From NCBI GenBank assembly GCA_907163345.1, contig CAJQUN010000055.1, positions 4,216,001 to 4,280,000 on the forward strand: 64,000 nt of DNA, read 5' to 3'. Made by a program: the position numbers and the translations under genes. Under the pieces are notes generated by a model. It was not told the origin of the DNA. It saw nothing but the letters and a program-made list of their open reading frames with translations, and made no database searches. Of the stretch, positions 46,177 through 58,246 are shown piece by piece. The DNA is from Haberlea rhodopensis (taxonomy: Eukaryota > Streptophyta > Magnoliopsida > Lamiales > Gesneriaceae). Numbering within the stretch: position 1 is the first letter of the stretch; the number at the start of each line of letters is the position of its first letter.

Positions 46177-47739
46177 GCTAGCAGAATGTTGTTTTATTCA
46201 AAATTTTGGAAAAATGTCAAGATTTTGGAATCGAGGTTTAAGTGGCCCATTTCCGAGGCAATGTCTACATTCCAATGGGAATGCTATACTTTAAAATGGA
46301 TTGGTTGGAGCCAAAGTTTAATAAAATGGGATTCTCGGTTGAGTCTTTGGCTATCTATTAAACTTATAAAATGGTATATTTTGGGTATTATGCATGCTTA
46401 GCCGGGGGGCTTTTATTTTGGTAATCGTCATGGATGGACGATAGGCTTGGAAATTGTGAATGTGCTTGGGCACGTGATTGCATGCCTATGTTTAATTGTG
46501 AGTTATTTATGTGTTAGCACATAACCCATCGGACGTGGAACTTAGACAAAGTTGGACTCGAACTACGGGATAATAAGGTACGTATAACGTACGAGCACAG
46601 CTTGTTACAATATTGCAACTGTGAAATGCATGGTATGTGTTATTTGCAATAAATGGGTATTGAAATGCATGGTATGTGGCATCTACAATAAATGGATATT
46701 GAAATGCATGGTATATGGTAACTATGTTAAATGAACGTACATTGGGAATCATATGGTGCCGCTTTTGAGCGAGCAATGATTGAGATGTTGTCGCCGTTGA
46801 GCGACCATCGGTTATAACGCCGCTATTGTTGAGCGTGCGTGGGGATAAAATGCCGCTATTGTGGAGCGAGCTATGAAATGGAAATACGGAATCATTGGCT
46901 AGATACATGTGATATCTGTGGTACTCTATTTGATGATTTAATCATATTTGATTGTGGAACTGGTATAATAGGAATGGTTTTAGTTGATCAATGAGATGAT
47001 CAACTAGCTTTTGAGAATTTAATGGTTTGATTATTTTGAGAACAGGGACAATACAGGGGATCCCGGATGAGGATGATACCATCCAGGGAGTATCATTTAA
47101 ATTCATAGCATTTACATTCTGTATATTATGAACTGCAATATTATGATTATTGGATTGGTGGTATTGGTATGCTCACCCCGTGTGGGGGCTGTCTCTGTTG
47201 GGGCAGGTGATACAGGTGCAGCGGTAGCTTTGGAGTTGAGCTCGGGCTGTTGATTGAGGTACTTCAAGGATTGAAGTACCAGGGCTGGTTTATTAAGCAC
47301 GCAGCTCCAGAGTTGAGATCGAGCAGTGCATGGGAGGTGCTTCCAGGATCGAAGTACCAATAGCCGCATTCGGTAGAGTATCTTATACATTAGATACACG
47401 TTTGTTCATTGGGTGCTCTCATGTGAGTACGTTATTACGTGTATATGGAATGTATAAATGAGCAATGACTTTTCTCTCTTCATTTATTTGTTTGCATGCA
47501 ATTAAATACGGAATTGCTAAATGAACTGAGAGTATGTTAGTGTATTGTTAGGGTGCATACTATGAAAGTGGTTTTGGTTGGGGAAGTCGAACATTATGGG
47601 GTTCTAATGCAAGAAATCATATAGATGGTATATGATGCTATGCTTGCATGTGGTTTCCTTCCCATGATAATATGATTGTATGCACTAATGGCATGGATTA
47701 ATACATTGATAACGGGTTAAGGGCACAGTGGTCCTTACA

Positions 47740-48783
47740 TTAGTGGTATCAGAGCAGTGGTTTGCTCTTTGGGGTTGTTGAGGGCCTAGGAACATGTAAT
47801 GGGAATGAGAAGCACATACTTATGCATGATGGTAGTTAGTGTTGTGTGGCACAACTATATTGCTTATGTGCGTTTATGATATGTGTTCATAATTGGAATA
47901 TGTTGTTGCTAACCAGGGTGGTTGCAGGGTCATATGAGACATGGATTATGCATTACGGTTGCATATATATGGGAGTGATGATTTTAATGCTTTGCCGCTA
48001 AATGTTGAAGCGATGGTAAAATTCCGCATGTCACATTTGAAGCGAGTGCATTAAAATCCACTCATGGTGATGTTTATTGGGATACGGATTATTCATTACG
48101 GTTGCATGCATGGCGTAGCGATGTGAATACTTGCCGCTGTCATATTATAGCGATGAAGAATATTTGCCGCAAATATGTCGAAACGAAGGATAATTCCGCT
48201 GTCATATTACTATTGCGAGGGATATTATGCCGCTGATATGTCGAAGCGAGGGGTATTTCCACTGTCATGATAAAACGAGGAGTAGTGGGGGCCGTTGTCA
48301 TACCATCGCGATGAAGAATATTTGCCGCTTAGGCGAGGGATATTATACCGCTAATATGGCGTAGCGATGAGCTTTCCGCTGTCATATGATAGCGATGGAG
48401 GATATTTGCCGCTTAAGCGAGAGATATTATGCCGCTGGTATGTCGAAGTGAAGTAGCGAAGAGGGATATTTGCCGCTGTATAGCGAGGGATATCATGACG
48501 CTAGTTTGTTGGCGATGGTTTATGCCGCCGGGTATTCATAGTGACGGTTCATTCCGCTATTCTATTGGCGATGGTTTATGCCACCGGGTATTCATAGCGA
48601 TGGTTCATTCCGCTACATCTATTGGCGATGGTTTATGCCGCCGGGTATTCATAGCGATGGTTCATTCCGCTACTCTATTGGCGATGGTTTATGCCACCTG
48701 GTATTATATAGCGACAGGTCATTCCGCTATTCTATTGGCGATGGTTTATGCCGCCGGGTATTTATAGCGATGGTACTGATCGC
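47740..48783 (+). mobile_element. Element F internal region, non-coding and truncated
   Basis: A tRNA-iMet primer site (47744-47755, TGGTATCAGAGC) and a leader ending in GGTTGCAGGGTCATATGAGAC lead straight into sequence that resembles the inside of the B LTR: GATTATGCATTACGGTTGCAT, then CGCT/AGCG hairpins from 47993. Next come units with GGCGATGGTTTATGCCGCC (48503-48780). No gag or pol is present. The element stops without a polypurine tract or second LTR at about 48783. Confidence 0.82.
47993..48780. repeat. CGCT/AGCG hairpin array in element F
   Basis: The first half has GCCGCTGTCATATTATAGCGA-like units almost as in the B LTR. The second half has 56-59 bp units (GGCGATGG, GCCGCCGGGTATTCATAG, CGATGGTTCATTCCGCT), about five copies. 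Confidence 0.82.
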
Positions 48784-48872
48784 TTATTTTTTAAACAGAA
48801 AATTTCTCATTGTAGCGATTCTACCGCAAGTGCACGGTGTCAAGTTTTATTATAGTGATATAAAAGAAAGGA
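48784..48872. mobile_element. Athila/Tat-type LTR-like fragment, left of solo LTR H
   Basis: TCTACCGCAAGTGCACGGTG and TAGTGATATAAAAGAAAGGA, then after H, GTCGAACCCACATGGACTAA. This order is a familiar signature of Athila/Tat-type LTR or untranslated sequences in plants. The exact left edge against element F is uncertain. Confidence 0.5.
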
Positions 48873-51800
48873 TGTGATGTCCAGATTATTATTAATCATT
48901 TGTTGGACTAAATATGATTTGGATTTTTATTGATAATTAATTTTAGAATTAATTAATTAGAAGTGGAATTGACCAAGTGAAGGTCAACTGACAAATTAAT
49001 CGGATCATAAAATATTTTGAGATTGTAAAATATACTCCAATAATATTTTAGAGATAAATTAATTAAAATGAAGAATTTAAGTTTTGGGTTTTTGGAGTGT
49101 GTATAAATCCCGATTGGTAGTTGTAAAAATAATATATCAGTGCACCGACGACACTTCGATGTACAAAACCGGACAAGGATACAAAAATAAATATGTTACG
49201 TTGGGCATTTTTTCGGACACACAGAAAAAGGTGTAAAATCACGCACACAACCCGAACCCCCTCTTTCCTTCTCTGTAATCGCGCACATCCGACCCCCACG
49301 CCGTAAAACCGCGCGCCCGCCGCCGTCCGAGCTCCTTCCGGCGCGTCCCGCCATCGCCTTCGTCTCTCCCAGGCGCTTCTTTCCATACCAAGAACGTGAA
49401 GTTTCGTCGCGGATTGCGTCCGGATCTTGCAAGGAAGTGCGCGGATAAAAATCGCGAATTCGTCCGATTTTGGAGCAATTTTCTTCCGATTTTTTTGTGG
49501 GTAATCCTCGTCGTCCCTTAGTCGTTATTCCCATGAAATCCCTCGAATTTTTGATGAACTTTGGTTCGATTTTTGCTAGCATTTTGGTAGGGTTGTTAGT
49601 GTGTGTTCGTGTGTGTGCAGCAGTGTGTGTGCGTGTGTGTGTTTCTGCGTGTGTGTGTATGTCCAGCATGTGTTTGTGGGTGAAGATGGTGTGTGTGTAT
49701 GTATTCCTTCATGTATTGAGGTGTTGTATTTGGGAATGGTAGCATGATGAATGCTTTGATTGTTGGAAGTTAATTGGGCTCACTTTATTGAACGGTTAAT
49801 TGTTGAAAATAAATTGTGGAATAAGTCTTGACTTAGTATTATTATTGGTTAAAAGATGAAGATTAAAATAATGCATGGAATGTGTTTGTTAATAGGCTTA
49901 AATGAGATTCAAGTGTGGGTCTAAGTCTTGTTAGTGGGTGAAAATGACTAACTTTTATGGCTTGTAGCCATTGTGATATTTGGTAGATGTTGGGCTATGG
50001 TATGGGATGTGTTCAATTGGAAGCATGTGTAGTGTGAAAATAAGTGGGTTAGATGCATGCTAGTATGTATTATAACATGGAATAGTGTTATAGTGATATT
50101 TATGCTCAATTGGATAGCATAGCATGTGTTATTGATTTATTTCACCTTGTTGAGTCACTAATCTTATAGTGAGTTCTAAATCAAGAATTTGGAATCCAAT
50201 GCATCTTTAATTTGTTAAAGTTGAATTTCTTCAAATAAATGACTTTATGTTGGGATTAAGGGAATTGGATTAAAGGGGTAGAATCTCTTATCTACATGGA
50301 TCCCTTCTTTCATGTCTTGGTTTGAATCACCTCGGTGTGGGTTTGAATAATTGTGGAACATGTTAATTGTCTTACTTGGATTGTTTTAGTTAGACACTAG
50401 TTGGATATTATTATGCATACACCCTTGCATTTCCTTTCCCTCTGTTGAACTTGTGTCTAGTGAACTGCTATGTGGGTTGGGCGTGATCTTGCACGTATGG
50501 GTGTGTGTATCCCGCATCATGTGTGTGATGTAGCGGATGGTGGGAGATGATGGGGTTTTGCATTACCAATGAAATATCATGATTAATGTGAGGATGTGTG
50601 CATCCAAAGTATTGATTATGATTTGATTCATAATATTGAGTTATTGCTTTGTGATATTGAAATAAAAGTAAGAACTATTTGACGGATGTTCATTGCTCGG
50701 ATTATGAGCTAATATTGAATTGATATTCGATATAGACTCTACAGGAGACTTCGGACGTTGATGATAGCTTGTTCATGTTGTCTACTATAAGGTACGTGGT
50801 GACGTACGAGCAGGTATATCTAGTATCTATACATTCATGTATACATGCAATTTTGAATATGATGATTCAGGTAAGTGTTTGACTTTAATAATTGAGTTTC
50901 ATATACAAATTATGGGGGACACGTAGTGGTACGTGATCCAATTTTACTTGTTGAGTAGTGATGCCGTGGGCATGAGCGATATGAGAAAGTTCGAGAATGA
51001 GATGGTGGGATAACCAGGGTTACATTGGGATAACCAGATTCCCATTGATGTTGAACTATTTATGTTTGAGCATAAATAATATGTTGTCATTGTATTGAAT
51101 TCATAAGTGTTGTTGAGTATTACATTTTCAGTGACAATACTAAACTTGACATTATGAAGTGCGTGAGTTTGAAACAGGAACATTGTGTGGAAGCCATACA
51201 AATTCGGAATTGTACAGGGAGTATACTTTATGAGTTTTGAATAATTTAAATTATTGCATTATGATTTTGTATGTTGATTTGTGATTGAATATTGAGTGGG
51301 AGTGTGCTCACCCTGTGTGGGGGCTGTTTCTGTTGAAACAGGTACGACAGGTACGATGCTGCCTTGGAGTGCTAGGCTCGAACCTTGTTGGATGATGCTT
51401 CTAGAAGCATAGTATGAGATTGAGCCGATATACGAGATTGAGCGGTTGGTATTTATACTAATTATGCATCCGGATGTGTATCCGTTATTCGTTGCTCTTC
51501 TGTGAGCACTTGTATCTGTATATGGACTGTATAAGGGTGTTGAAACCCACTTTTATTGTCTTATTAGTGTGGTGTCTTCCCTGGCTGGGAATTTACTTGT
51601 GTTTCTATATTCTGTTTAATATTGCGTTGTCCCTGGTCGGAAATTATATTATGTGATGTGTTTTTATTTCCGGATAGCTCAGTTTGTTGGGAGACTCTGC
51701 CCAAATTTTTATAAAAACCCACAAGGTAAAGAGTGGTGTAATGGGGATGGTATTGGGTGAAACCCCTGAATCTATTTGTTGGTGGAAATGATCATATAAT

Positions 51801-51938
51801 GTTGAACATTATTTATGTCATGGGATTATGGGAAACATGTAATGATCCTTTTTATAGAATGAAAAGAAAAACGAAAAATTTATACACATACGACGTCATA
51901 AATGAACTAATGACGAGTTTAGGTGTTGGGGCCTTACA
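48873..51938 (+). repeat. Solo LTR H (3066 bp)
   Basis: It runs TGTGATGTCC to GGGCCTTACA and is flanked on both sides by AAGGA (48868-48872 and 51939-51943). There is no internal region, so it is a solo LTR left by recombination between two LTRs. It contains a TATAAAT box (49102), a CG-rich exon-like stretch (49250-49400) similar to that in G, a GT-rich microsatellite (49596-49670), the GTACGT hairpin with loop GGTG (50789-50812) and the GCTCACCCTGTGTGGGGGCT module (51306). Confidence 0.92.
49596..49670 (+). repeat. Imperfect GT microsatellite in H
   Basis: Runs of GTGTGTGT interrupted by TTC, CAGCA and TTTCTGC. No coding meaning; the open frames across it on both strands are low-complexity artefacts. 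Confidence 0.85.
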
Positions 51939-53355
51939 AAGGATGTCGAACCCACATGGACTAACGTATAAGTACCAAATAAAATTAGCAAAATTATATT
52001 TAGCCTACGAAAAAGATGATTAATTAACTAATTAAACTAAAGACTTAAAAACTCAAAAATAAAACAACTCCTTTGAAGATGCGTAGGAATTCCATTCAAG
52101 AAATCTATCAAGATGTTCGTTCAATTGTGTTAACGTCAATGATTTGTTTGTTAAAAACAATTACTGATCAATCAATTCTTAAGGTGACGGATTTCCTAAT
52201 ATAATCAATATACTCTCTCGAGCTATATTGAAACTAATATCAAATTGACACAAGTAACTCTCGTTCACTTAAACCAATTTAATATTGAATAAATCTCTAT
52301 GAAAACCGTTGACTTCAAATCTTTCAATTCAAAGTGATCACGTATGTGATTTAATCTCTCGATCTAAATATTAAACATACAACATGAATTATTTTAGCGT
52401 ATTATAATTTCATCTCTCGATCTCAATTATAATTCAAAAGTTCAATCAAAGTTAGCTAGGCTTTGATAGCATTAAGGTTATAATTCATGAACAAAAGGAT
52501 TAATTCACTCAAACACAACCAAATCAATGATTCAAACACAATATTCCTTAAACTTGATAAATAAACTAAATTAAATTCAAATCAAATTAACAAGATGTTT
52601 AATCGTTTCTCAACCTCGAAAACATCAAATAAATCTGAAAATCAAAGTAATTAGAGTTTAGAAATACGATAAACGTAGGAGCGAATCCGTGCGTCGAACA
52701 ATACTTCTTCTCTCGCTTCCTTCCTTGCACTTCAAAGGATTTCTTCAACCTTGTTCTTCGGAGATGAAAGTCGGCTGAATAATCTGTTTTTAGGTCTGAT
52801 TATGCTCTGAATAATGACCCCTAATTTCGTGCCATACTTCCCTAATTTATAGAGGAGGGGGTGGTTGGAAGAGTTCCGAAAAATCATACCAAATCAAGTC
52901 TTTATTTTTCTGAAAATTCTGTGTCTCGATCAATCGATGCATAAGTCTCGATCGATCGAGCGTCTTCAACTCCCGTTCCTGATTTTCTCTGCCTCGCTCG
53001 ATCGATCAAGGCCCGTCTTCCGATCGATCGAGATTTCTTCATTCTCGCTTGTCAAGTCTCTGCCAATGTCGATTGATCGAGAAGATATTTCCAATCGATT
53101 GAGCTCTGCATTTTTGTGTTGGCCAAAACTTCTGTCTCCTTCGATCGATCGCCCTCCTGTTCTGATCGATCGGTCATGCCAGAATTCAGATTCTTCATTT
53201 CTTGCCTCGGTTTGACTTGTTTTCTTCATTCTAGCTCAATTCTTCCACATTCCACCTAGATCCTGAAACAATCAAATAAATACCAAAAAGCATAACATCT
53301 TCACGGAATCTACACGAAAACATATACAAATCAAAGCCAAAATACGCGTAATAAT
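51939..53355. mobile_element. Athila/Tat-type LTR-like fragment, right of H
   Basis: It continues the signature begun at 48784 (GTCGAACCCACATGGACTAA, then AATTAACTAATTAAACTAAAG). It then holds AT-rich sequence with CTCTCGATCTAAATATTAA-type blocks, a CGATCGATCG cluster (52925-53172) and ends at the copia-like LTR. No coding motif is visible. Confidence 0.55.
52925..53172. repeat. CGATCGATCG palindrome cluster in an Athila/Tat-type fragment
   Basis: Three perfect decamers and about six near copies (CGATCAATCG, TGATCGATCG, CGATTGATCG, CAATCGATTG). This sequence is otherwise unlike the chromovirus LTRs, so the cluster occurs outside that family. Confidence 0.8.
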
Positions 53356-54778
53356 TGTTGGGATATGCCCTAAGACAAATCATTGAATGATTGTTTGGAC
53401 ATACAATGTTTATGATTTTATGAAATGGCAATTCATTATTATATATTATTCGATTAACTGTGCAACATGAATTGATATATATGTTAATGTCCTTAGAATA
53501 ATATTGTATTATTCTTAAAGATGTCCCTAGTCAAGTATTATCATGAATAGGGATAATGATAATACGTAGAGACTAGTATGTGTTGATTGATGAATTGTTC
53601 ATTGATATGAGATATCAAATCAACACATGGGTACATGTTAGAGAACGATGTACTGGACAGACCCACCATGAGAATGCTACATGGATAGTTATATGAGTGT
53701 CATAAGCAATTCTCATAGTGATAATAATGTATGTAATCCTTACGACTTGTGATCATCAGAGATCCCAACATAAGGAGTTATGTATCTTGATATTGTCAAA
53801 CGTTACCCGTAACAGGGTAAACTATAAAGGCGACTATTGGATACACTACGAATTATGTAGAGGGATGTTGACTAATCGAGATAGGATTTGTCTCTCCTAT
53901 ATAACAAGAGATGTGTTTGGCCCTTGATCAAGTGAGAACTAAAATGCATGGCCATGCTCGAAAGAGTCGATATGAGATATCGAGCTTATTCGTTTATTCT
54001 AGTTCTACTTGGGGATCAATAAATAGAGATTGAATATACGAGTATGATTATTCCATGACTCGTGTTCAATCTAAACACAAAGGACAAAGGGATTAAGTTA
54101 CATGATAAATATTATCACAAGTTCCTAGGTTATGTCGAGTCATTGACATTCTTGTAATTTGGGTAGCATTGATGTGTTGCTAGATACCGCTCATTGCTTG
54201 CGACATAAAATGAGATTTTATGTCACTGCCAACATTACAAGATCCTATCGGGTCGCACAAAAGATTAAATCGAGAAGGGAAATTAAATTCATTGGATGAA
54301 TTAATTAATTAAGAAGAGTCTTAATTAAGTGATTAAAATGTTTTAATTAAATCATGGGTTTGGGCCCATAAGACTTTAAGAAAGTCTTGAACTTAATTAA
54401 GCCCTTTTAATAACTTGGTATAATTAATTGTAGGAGACAATTTTTAATATCATTCCACCCTAAACAAGGAGCTCTCGGCCGCCTAAGAGGATTTCCAAGC
54501 TCTCTCGGCTTCATCATAGCCGACGTGATTTTGGTGTATTCCGGCCATCCCTTCTCGATTGTGAATCATGAGTGTTCCTTGTTCCGGTCTAAGAACGAGT
54601 CTAGCAACTTGTTCTTAGACTATCCCTTCACCCGATTTGATAATGTGGATACCGTTGAGGCAAAACTTGATAAGTTTTGCTAGTGACTCGAAGGAGGCGT
54701 TGGACGTGGTGCTGCTTCGTGGAATCTGCTCAAACACGCTACAAGGGTGAGACTTTTGTTCTTTTATCCGATATGACA
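53356..54778 (+). repeat. Ty1/copia-like LTR, interrupted by element G
   Basis: It starts TGTTGGGATATGCCCTAAG, typical of plant copia LTRs. It holds the GGACAGACCCACCATGAGAA and GTAACAGGGTAAACTATAAAG blocks, and near 54469 a stretch with CTCTCGGCCGCC before a transcribed-type region. G is inserted at 54778/54779 (left flank TGACA). The remainder and any internal region lie outside the window. Confidence 0.65.
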
Positions 54779-57307
54779 TGTGATGACCAGAGATTAGGGA
54801 TGTTAATCCCGGAGTGTTAATAACCCGTAAAGTTGTTTTACGTGGCAAATTGGAGTTTAATCGAGGTGTTGGGCCCTCCGGGCTCGTCTATTTGAGTAGT
54901 TGGGATCGTTGGATCCCGAGGTTGAGATCGTATTCTCATTTCGGTGAAAACCTGTGAGTTGGGTTTTTAGTGTGACTCGGAATCTCGGGTGCTTAGTGTG
55001 GGCACCGGTAGGGGGTTTTTGAGTTAGAGAGAGAGTTTTTGAAAACAGATGATTTTTAATGAATCATGATGTATTTGTGGGGCTATTAGTATTTTGGGGT
55101 ATTTTTGCTATAAATACCATTTGAACCCGAGATTTTAATTGGAAAAATCATTTCAGCCCTTTCCTCCTCTCTCTCCCGCGCCGCGCTGCCTCCCGCTTTT
55201 CCCCAGACCCACGCCGCTTCAGGCGCTTCGCCCGCCGCCGTCCGGCCGCCGTTCGGCGCGTGCGACCCGCCGCCGGCTTCGTCTCGACGAGACGCAGCTA
55301 TCCCCTCCGTCAATTCGAAGTTTCGTCGCGTTTTGAAGTCGAATTTTGCGGAAGTGCGCCGATCCCCAATTTCTAGGGTTCTTCGATTTTGGTCCGATTT
55401 CTTCCGATTTTCGATTGGGTAACCTCACTTGCCCCTTTTTCGTCGTTGTTGTGTTATTCCCTGCCAATTTTGTGTTCGATTTGTTCGAATTAGTGCTGTT
55501 GGTGGGATTGGTTCGAATTTTTTTGGATGTATGGGTGAAGTGGGTTCGAAAATTGTGATTTTTGGCAAGGGTGTGGCGATTCTTGTTATGGGTCGTTTAT
55601 TACATGCTTTAGTTGTATAAGGATGCTTATTGTGTTCGAATTTTAGGGGTTTGGATTTCGAATTTTGGGGTTTTGGCATGTGGGGCGATTATTCATGTTG
55701 TTGATTTATTAATTCATGTTTTAGATGAATTAAGGTGCTTGATTGGGCTCGAATTGTGGAGTGAGGGTTCGAAAAATTATTGGGGAGTTCTTGAGCAATT
55801 TTCGATATTGTTTCATTCGATTTCCCTCCCTGTATATGCCCTGCCCCGGGTCTTGTAAATGGTAAATTGTCGTGAGTGGACAATAATTTTCTATATAAGG
55901 GTTATGGGTGTGCTTGAGCATGGGTTGCATGTTCGTAATTAATTGTGAATTAATTTATCGTGTTAGCACATCGTTCCTCGGAGCATGGAACTCGAGCAAG
56001 GTTTGGCTCGGACTTCGGAAATTTAAGGTACGTGCGACGTACGAGCATTACTTTATATGAGAGCATTTGTGAAATGCATGATGTATATCGACTTCATCGG
56101 TGGTTGTGCGCATGGCTATATTTATGTGTTTATATATATGGGGTACTGAGTCTATATGACTATTGTACGGCATTTGAGATGCCTGAGAATGATCGTGGGA
56201 TCATGTACTCATTATAAGACATGTGAGATGTCTAGGTATAATGGAAAATTGGTAAAATAAATGCTAGGCATTTGAGCTATCTATGATTGATAGCGAAATT
56301 GAGAAATCAGTACTAGATATTGAGATATCTATATTTGTATGTATAATGAACTTGGAATCATTGATTATTGATACTTGAGAATCAGGCATGCCATGAGTTA
56401 AATCAATGTGTTGATTTACTGATTTATGAGATTTGATGAGTTTGATGATTGTGAGAACAGGGACAGTACACGGAATCCCGGATGAGGATGTTGCCATCCA
56501 GGGAGTATCATTTAAAATTCATTAGTATTTACTTTTGTTGTAAATTATGAATTTCATTATTGTGATTATGGGATTTTGTTTATTGGTATGCTCACCCCGT
56601 TGGGGGCTGTCTCTGTTGGGGCAGGTGAACAGGTGCATCGATGGCTATGGAGCTGGGCTCGAGCTGTTGATTGGATGCACTCACAGGATCGTGGTACCAG
56701 GGCTTGATGGAGCACGGTATCGTATAGAGTACTTATATACACCCGAGGTTTATATACACATTTATGATGCTCGCTTGTGAGCATGGATATTCTTGTATAT
56801 GGGTTGTATATAAAGGCATGAGCCTTTCTCTCTTTCATTATATGTTGCATGCAATTGTGGTAGAATTGCTAATGATATGAGAGTCGTTAGTGTATTATGT
56901 GGGTGTTGAAACCCACTTTTGTCGTCTTATGTGTGGTGTCTTCCCGGGCTGGGAATTTACTTGGTATTGCTGCATTCTGTTGAGTATTGTGTATTCCCTG
57001 GCCGGGAATTATATTATGTGTTGTGCTTTCATTTCGGGATAGCTCTATTTATGGGGAGACTCTGCCCAAATTTTTATAAAAGTCCACAATGTAAAAGTGG
57101 TGTAAAGGGGATTGTAATGGGCGAACTTGATGAGTCTATATGTTGTTAGGATGATGATCTCTTAACATGGCATATTAAAGAAAATTTTGTGATTGCCATT
57201 CAATGGTAAATCATCATTTGAGTTTCCCGATTGATTTTTATTGAAAGCATGTGCCACACATAGTGGTTAGTACACTAATCAAGGGTTAAGGGCTTGGGGT
57301 CCTTACA
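54779..57307 (+). repeat. Element G 5' LTR
   Basis: A 2529-bp LTR, TGTGATGACC to GGTCCTTACA. It has a TATAAATA box (55109-55116) and a strongly CG-rich stretch (55175-55290), then TTCGTCGCGTTTTGAAGTCG as in H. The GTACGT hairpin has loop GCG (56025-56047). The CTCACCCCGTTGGGGGCT module (56590) and the TGCCCAAATTTTTATAAAA end module (57063) follow. It differs from the 3' copy by about nine substitutions and one indel of about 20 bp in the CG-rich stretch over the 2457 bp visible. Confidence 0.94.
55109..55116 (+). promoter_or_regulatory. Candidate TATA box, element G 5' LTR
   Basis: TATAAATA about 330 bp into the LTR. The second copy is at 61874-61881. Its position agrees with F and H. Confidence 0.6.
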
Positions 57308-57311
57308 TTAG

Positions 57312-57323
57312 TGGTATCAGAGC
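57312..57323 (+). other. Element G primer-binding site (tRNA-iMet)
   Basis: TGGTATCAGAGC, 4 bp after the LTR, identical to B, D and F. Confidence 0.92.
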
Positions 57324-57802
57324 AGTGGTTAGCTCTTTGGGGCTGTTGAGGGCCTAAAACATGCTGATAGGGATGGGTAGCACATATTTATGCATGATAG
57401 TAGCTAGTGTTGTGTGACACAACTATTTTGCTTATGTGCATTTGTGATATGTGATCATAGTGAAACGATTGTATGTCATGACATCTATAGAATCATAATA
57501 TAACCTGTTGATTATGATTGTGAGTTGTGACACAGGGACAACCAGGTGGAGCATATCGAAATGCATTGGGATACATGAAGTACTTTGTACTCATAGTTTA
57601 TGCATTTACTCATTATAATCATATTGTGGGAATATGGATTATTGTATGCTCATGGGTTGTGATTGTTCCTGTAGGAACACTATGATGCGAAAGGCTAAGG
57701 CCATGGTTGAAAGACACGAAACGGTAACCTGCATTTTATATACATCATGGATTTATACATTGTGGATGTATGTGTACATGTAGTGATGATTTTAATGCTT
57801 TG

Positions 57803-58225
57803 CCGCCAAATGTCGAAGCGAGGGGTGGGAGCGCCGCATGTCGCATTTGAGCGAGGTGCATTAAAATACACTCATGATGATGTATGTTGGTATATGGATT
57901 ATGCTTTGTGATGCAGGTATGGATGAAATACATGGTGAATATCCCATGAGTCATTGTTATGGATGAGTGATGATTTTAAATGCTTGCCGCTATTTATTAT
58001 TTTGTGCCGCTAAAATGTGAAGCGAGGGGTGGGAGCGCCGCATGTCACATTGAAGCGTGGTTAGCATATGAGGCGAGGAAAGAATATTTGCCGCTAAAAT
58101 GTGAGGCGAGGGGTGGGAGTACCGCATGTCCATTTAAGCGAGGTTATTCTATGCCGCCTATATGTGAAGCGAGGGGTGGGAGTACCGCATGTTTTATTTG
58201 AGCGAGGGGCATTAAAATACACTAT
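57803..58225. repeat. CGCT/AGCG hairpin array of the A-LTR type in element G
   Basis: Units with GCCGCTAAAATGTGAAGCGA and GGGGTGGGAGCGCCGCATGT repeat about five times. They match the array in the A LTR (15355-15470, GAAGCGAGGGGTGGGAGCGC) rather than that in B. Confidence 0.82.
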
Positions 58226-58246
58226 CGTGACAAGGACTAGGGATCG

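Larger units (their letters stand above)
45260..47739 (+). repeat. Element F LTR
   Basis: A 2480-bp LTR, TGTGATGCCC to GGTCCTTACA, related to the LTR of G (shared GTTAATCCCGGAGTG and CGTTGGATCC starts). It has a TATATATA box at 45588, a palindrome cluster (46009-46176), a GTACGT hairpin with the 3-nt loop ATA (46574-46596), a small CGCT/AGCG array (46758-46866) and a GCTCACCCCGTGTGGGGGCT module (47170). The left flank is ATATA; no right partner is visible. Confidence 0.9.

Noticed and set aside
49196..49742. Frames rich in THTRTHT or VCVRVCV residues in solo LTR H.
   Set aside because: They are translations of the GT microsatellite.
6605..53172. CGATCGATCG clusters as a bacterial or plasmid contaminant signature.
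   Set aside because: They lie inside plant LTRs with target duplications and are repeated in both LTRs of the same element.
55139..55558. GC-rich open frames of 65-85 codons in the G LTR, duplicated at 61904-62421.
   Set aside because: They are duplicated only because both LTRs carry them. They lie in the transcribed leader-type part of the LTR and change frame through the roughly 20-bp indel between the two LTRs.
7943..57323. TGGTATCAGAGC sites as pieces of tRNA genes.
   Set aside because: They are 12-bp primer-binding sites directly after LTR ends. No cloverleaf can be formed from the flanks.
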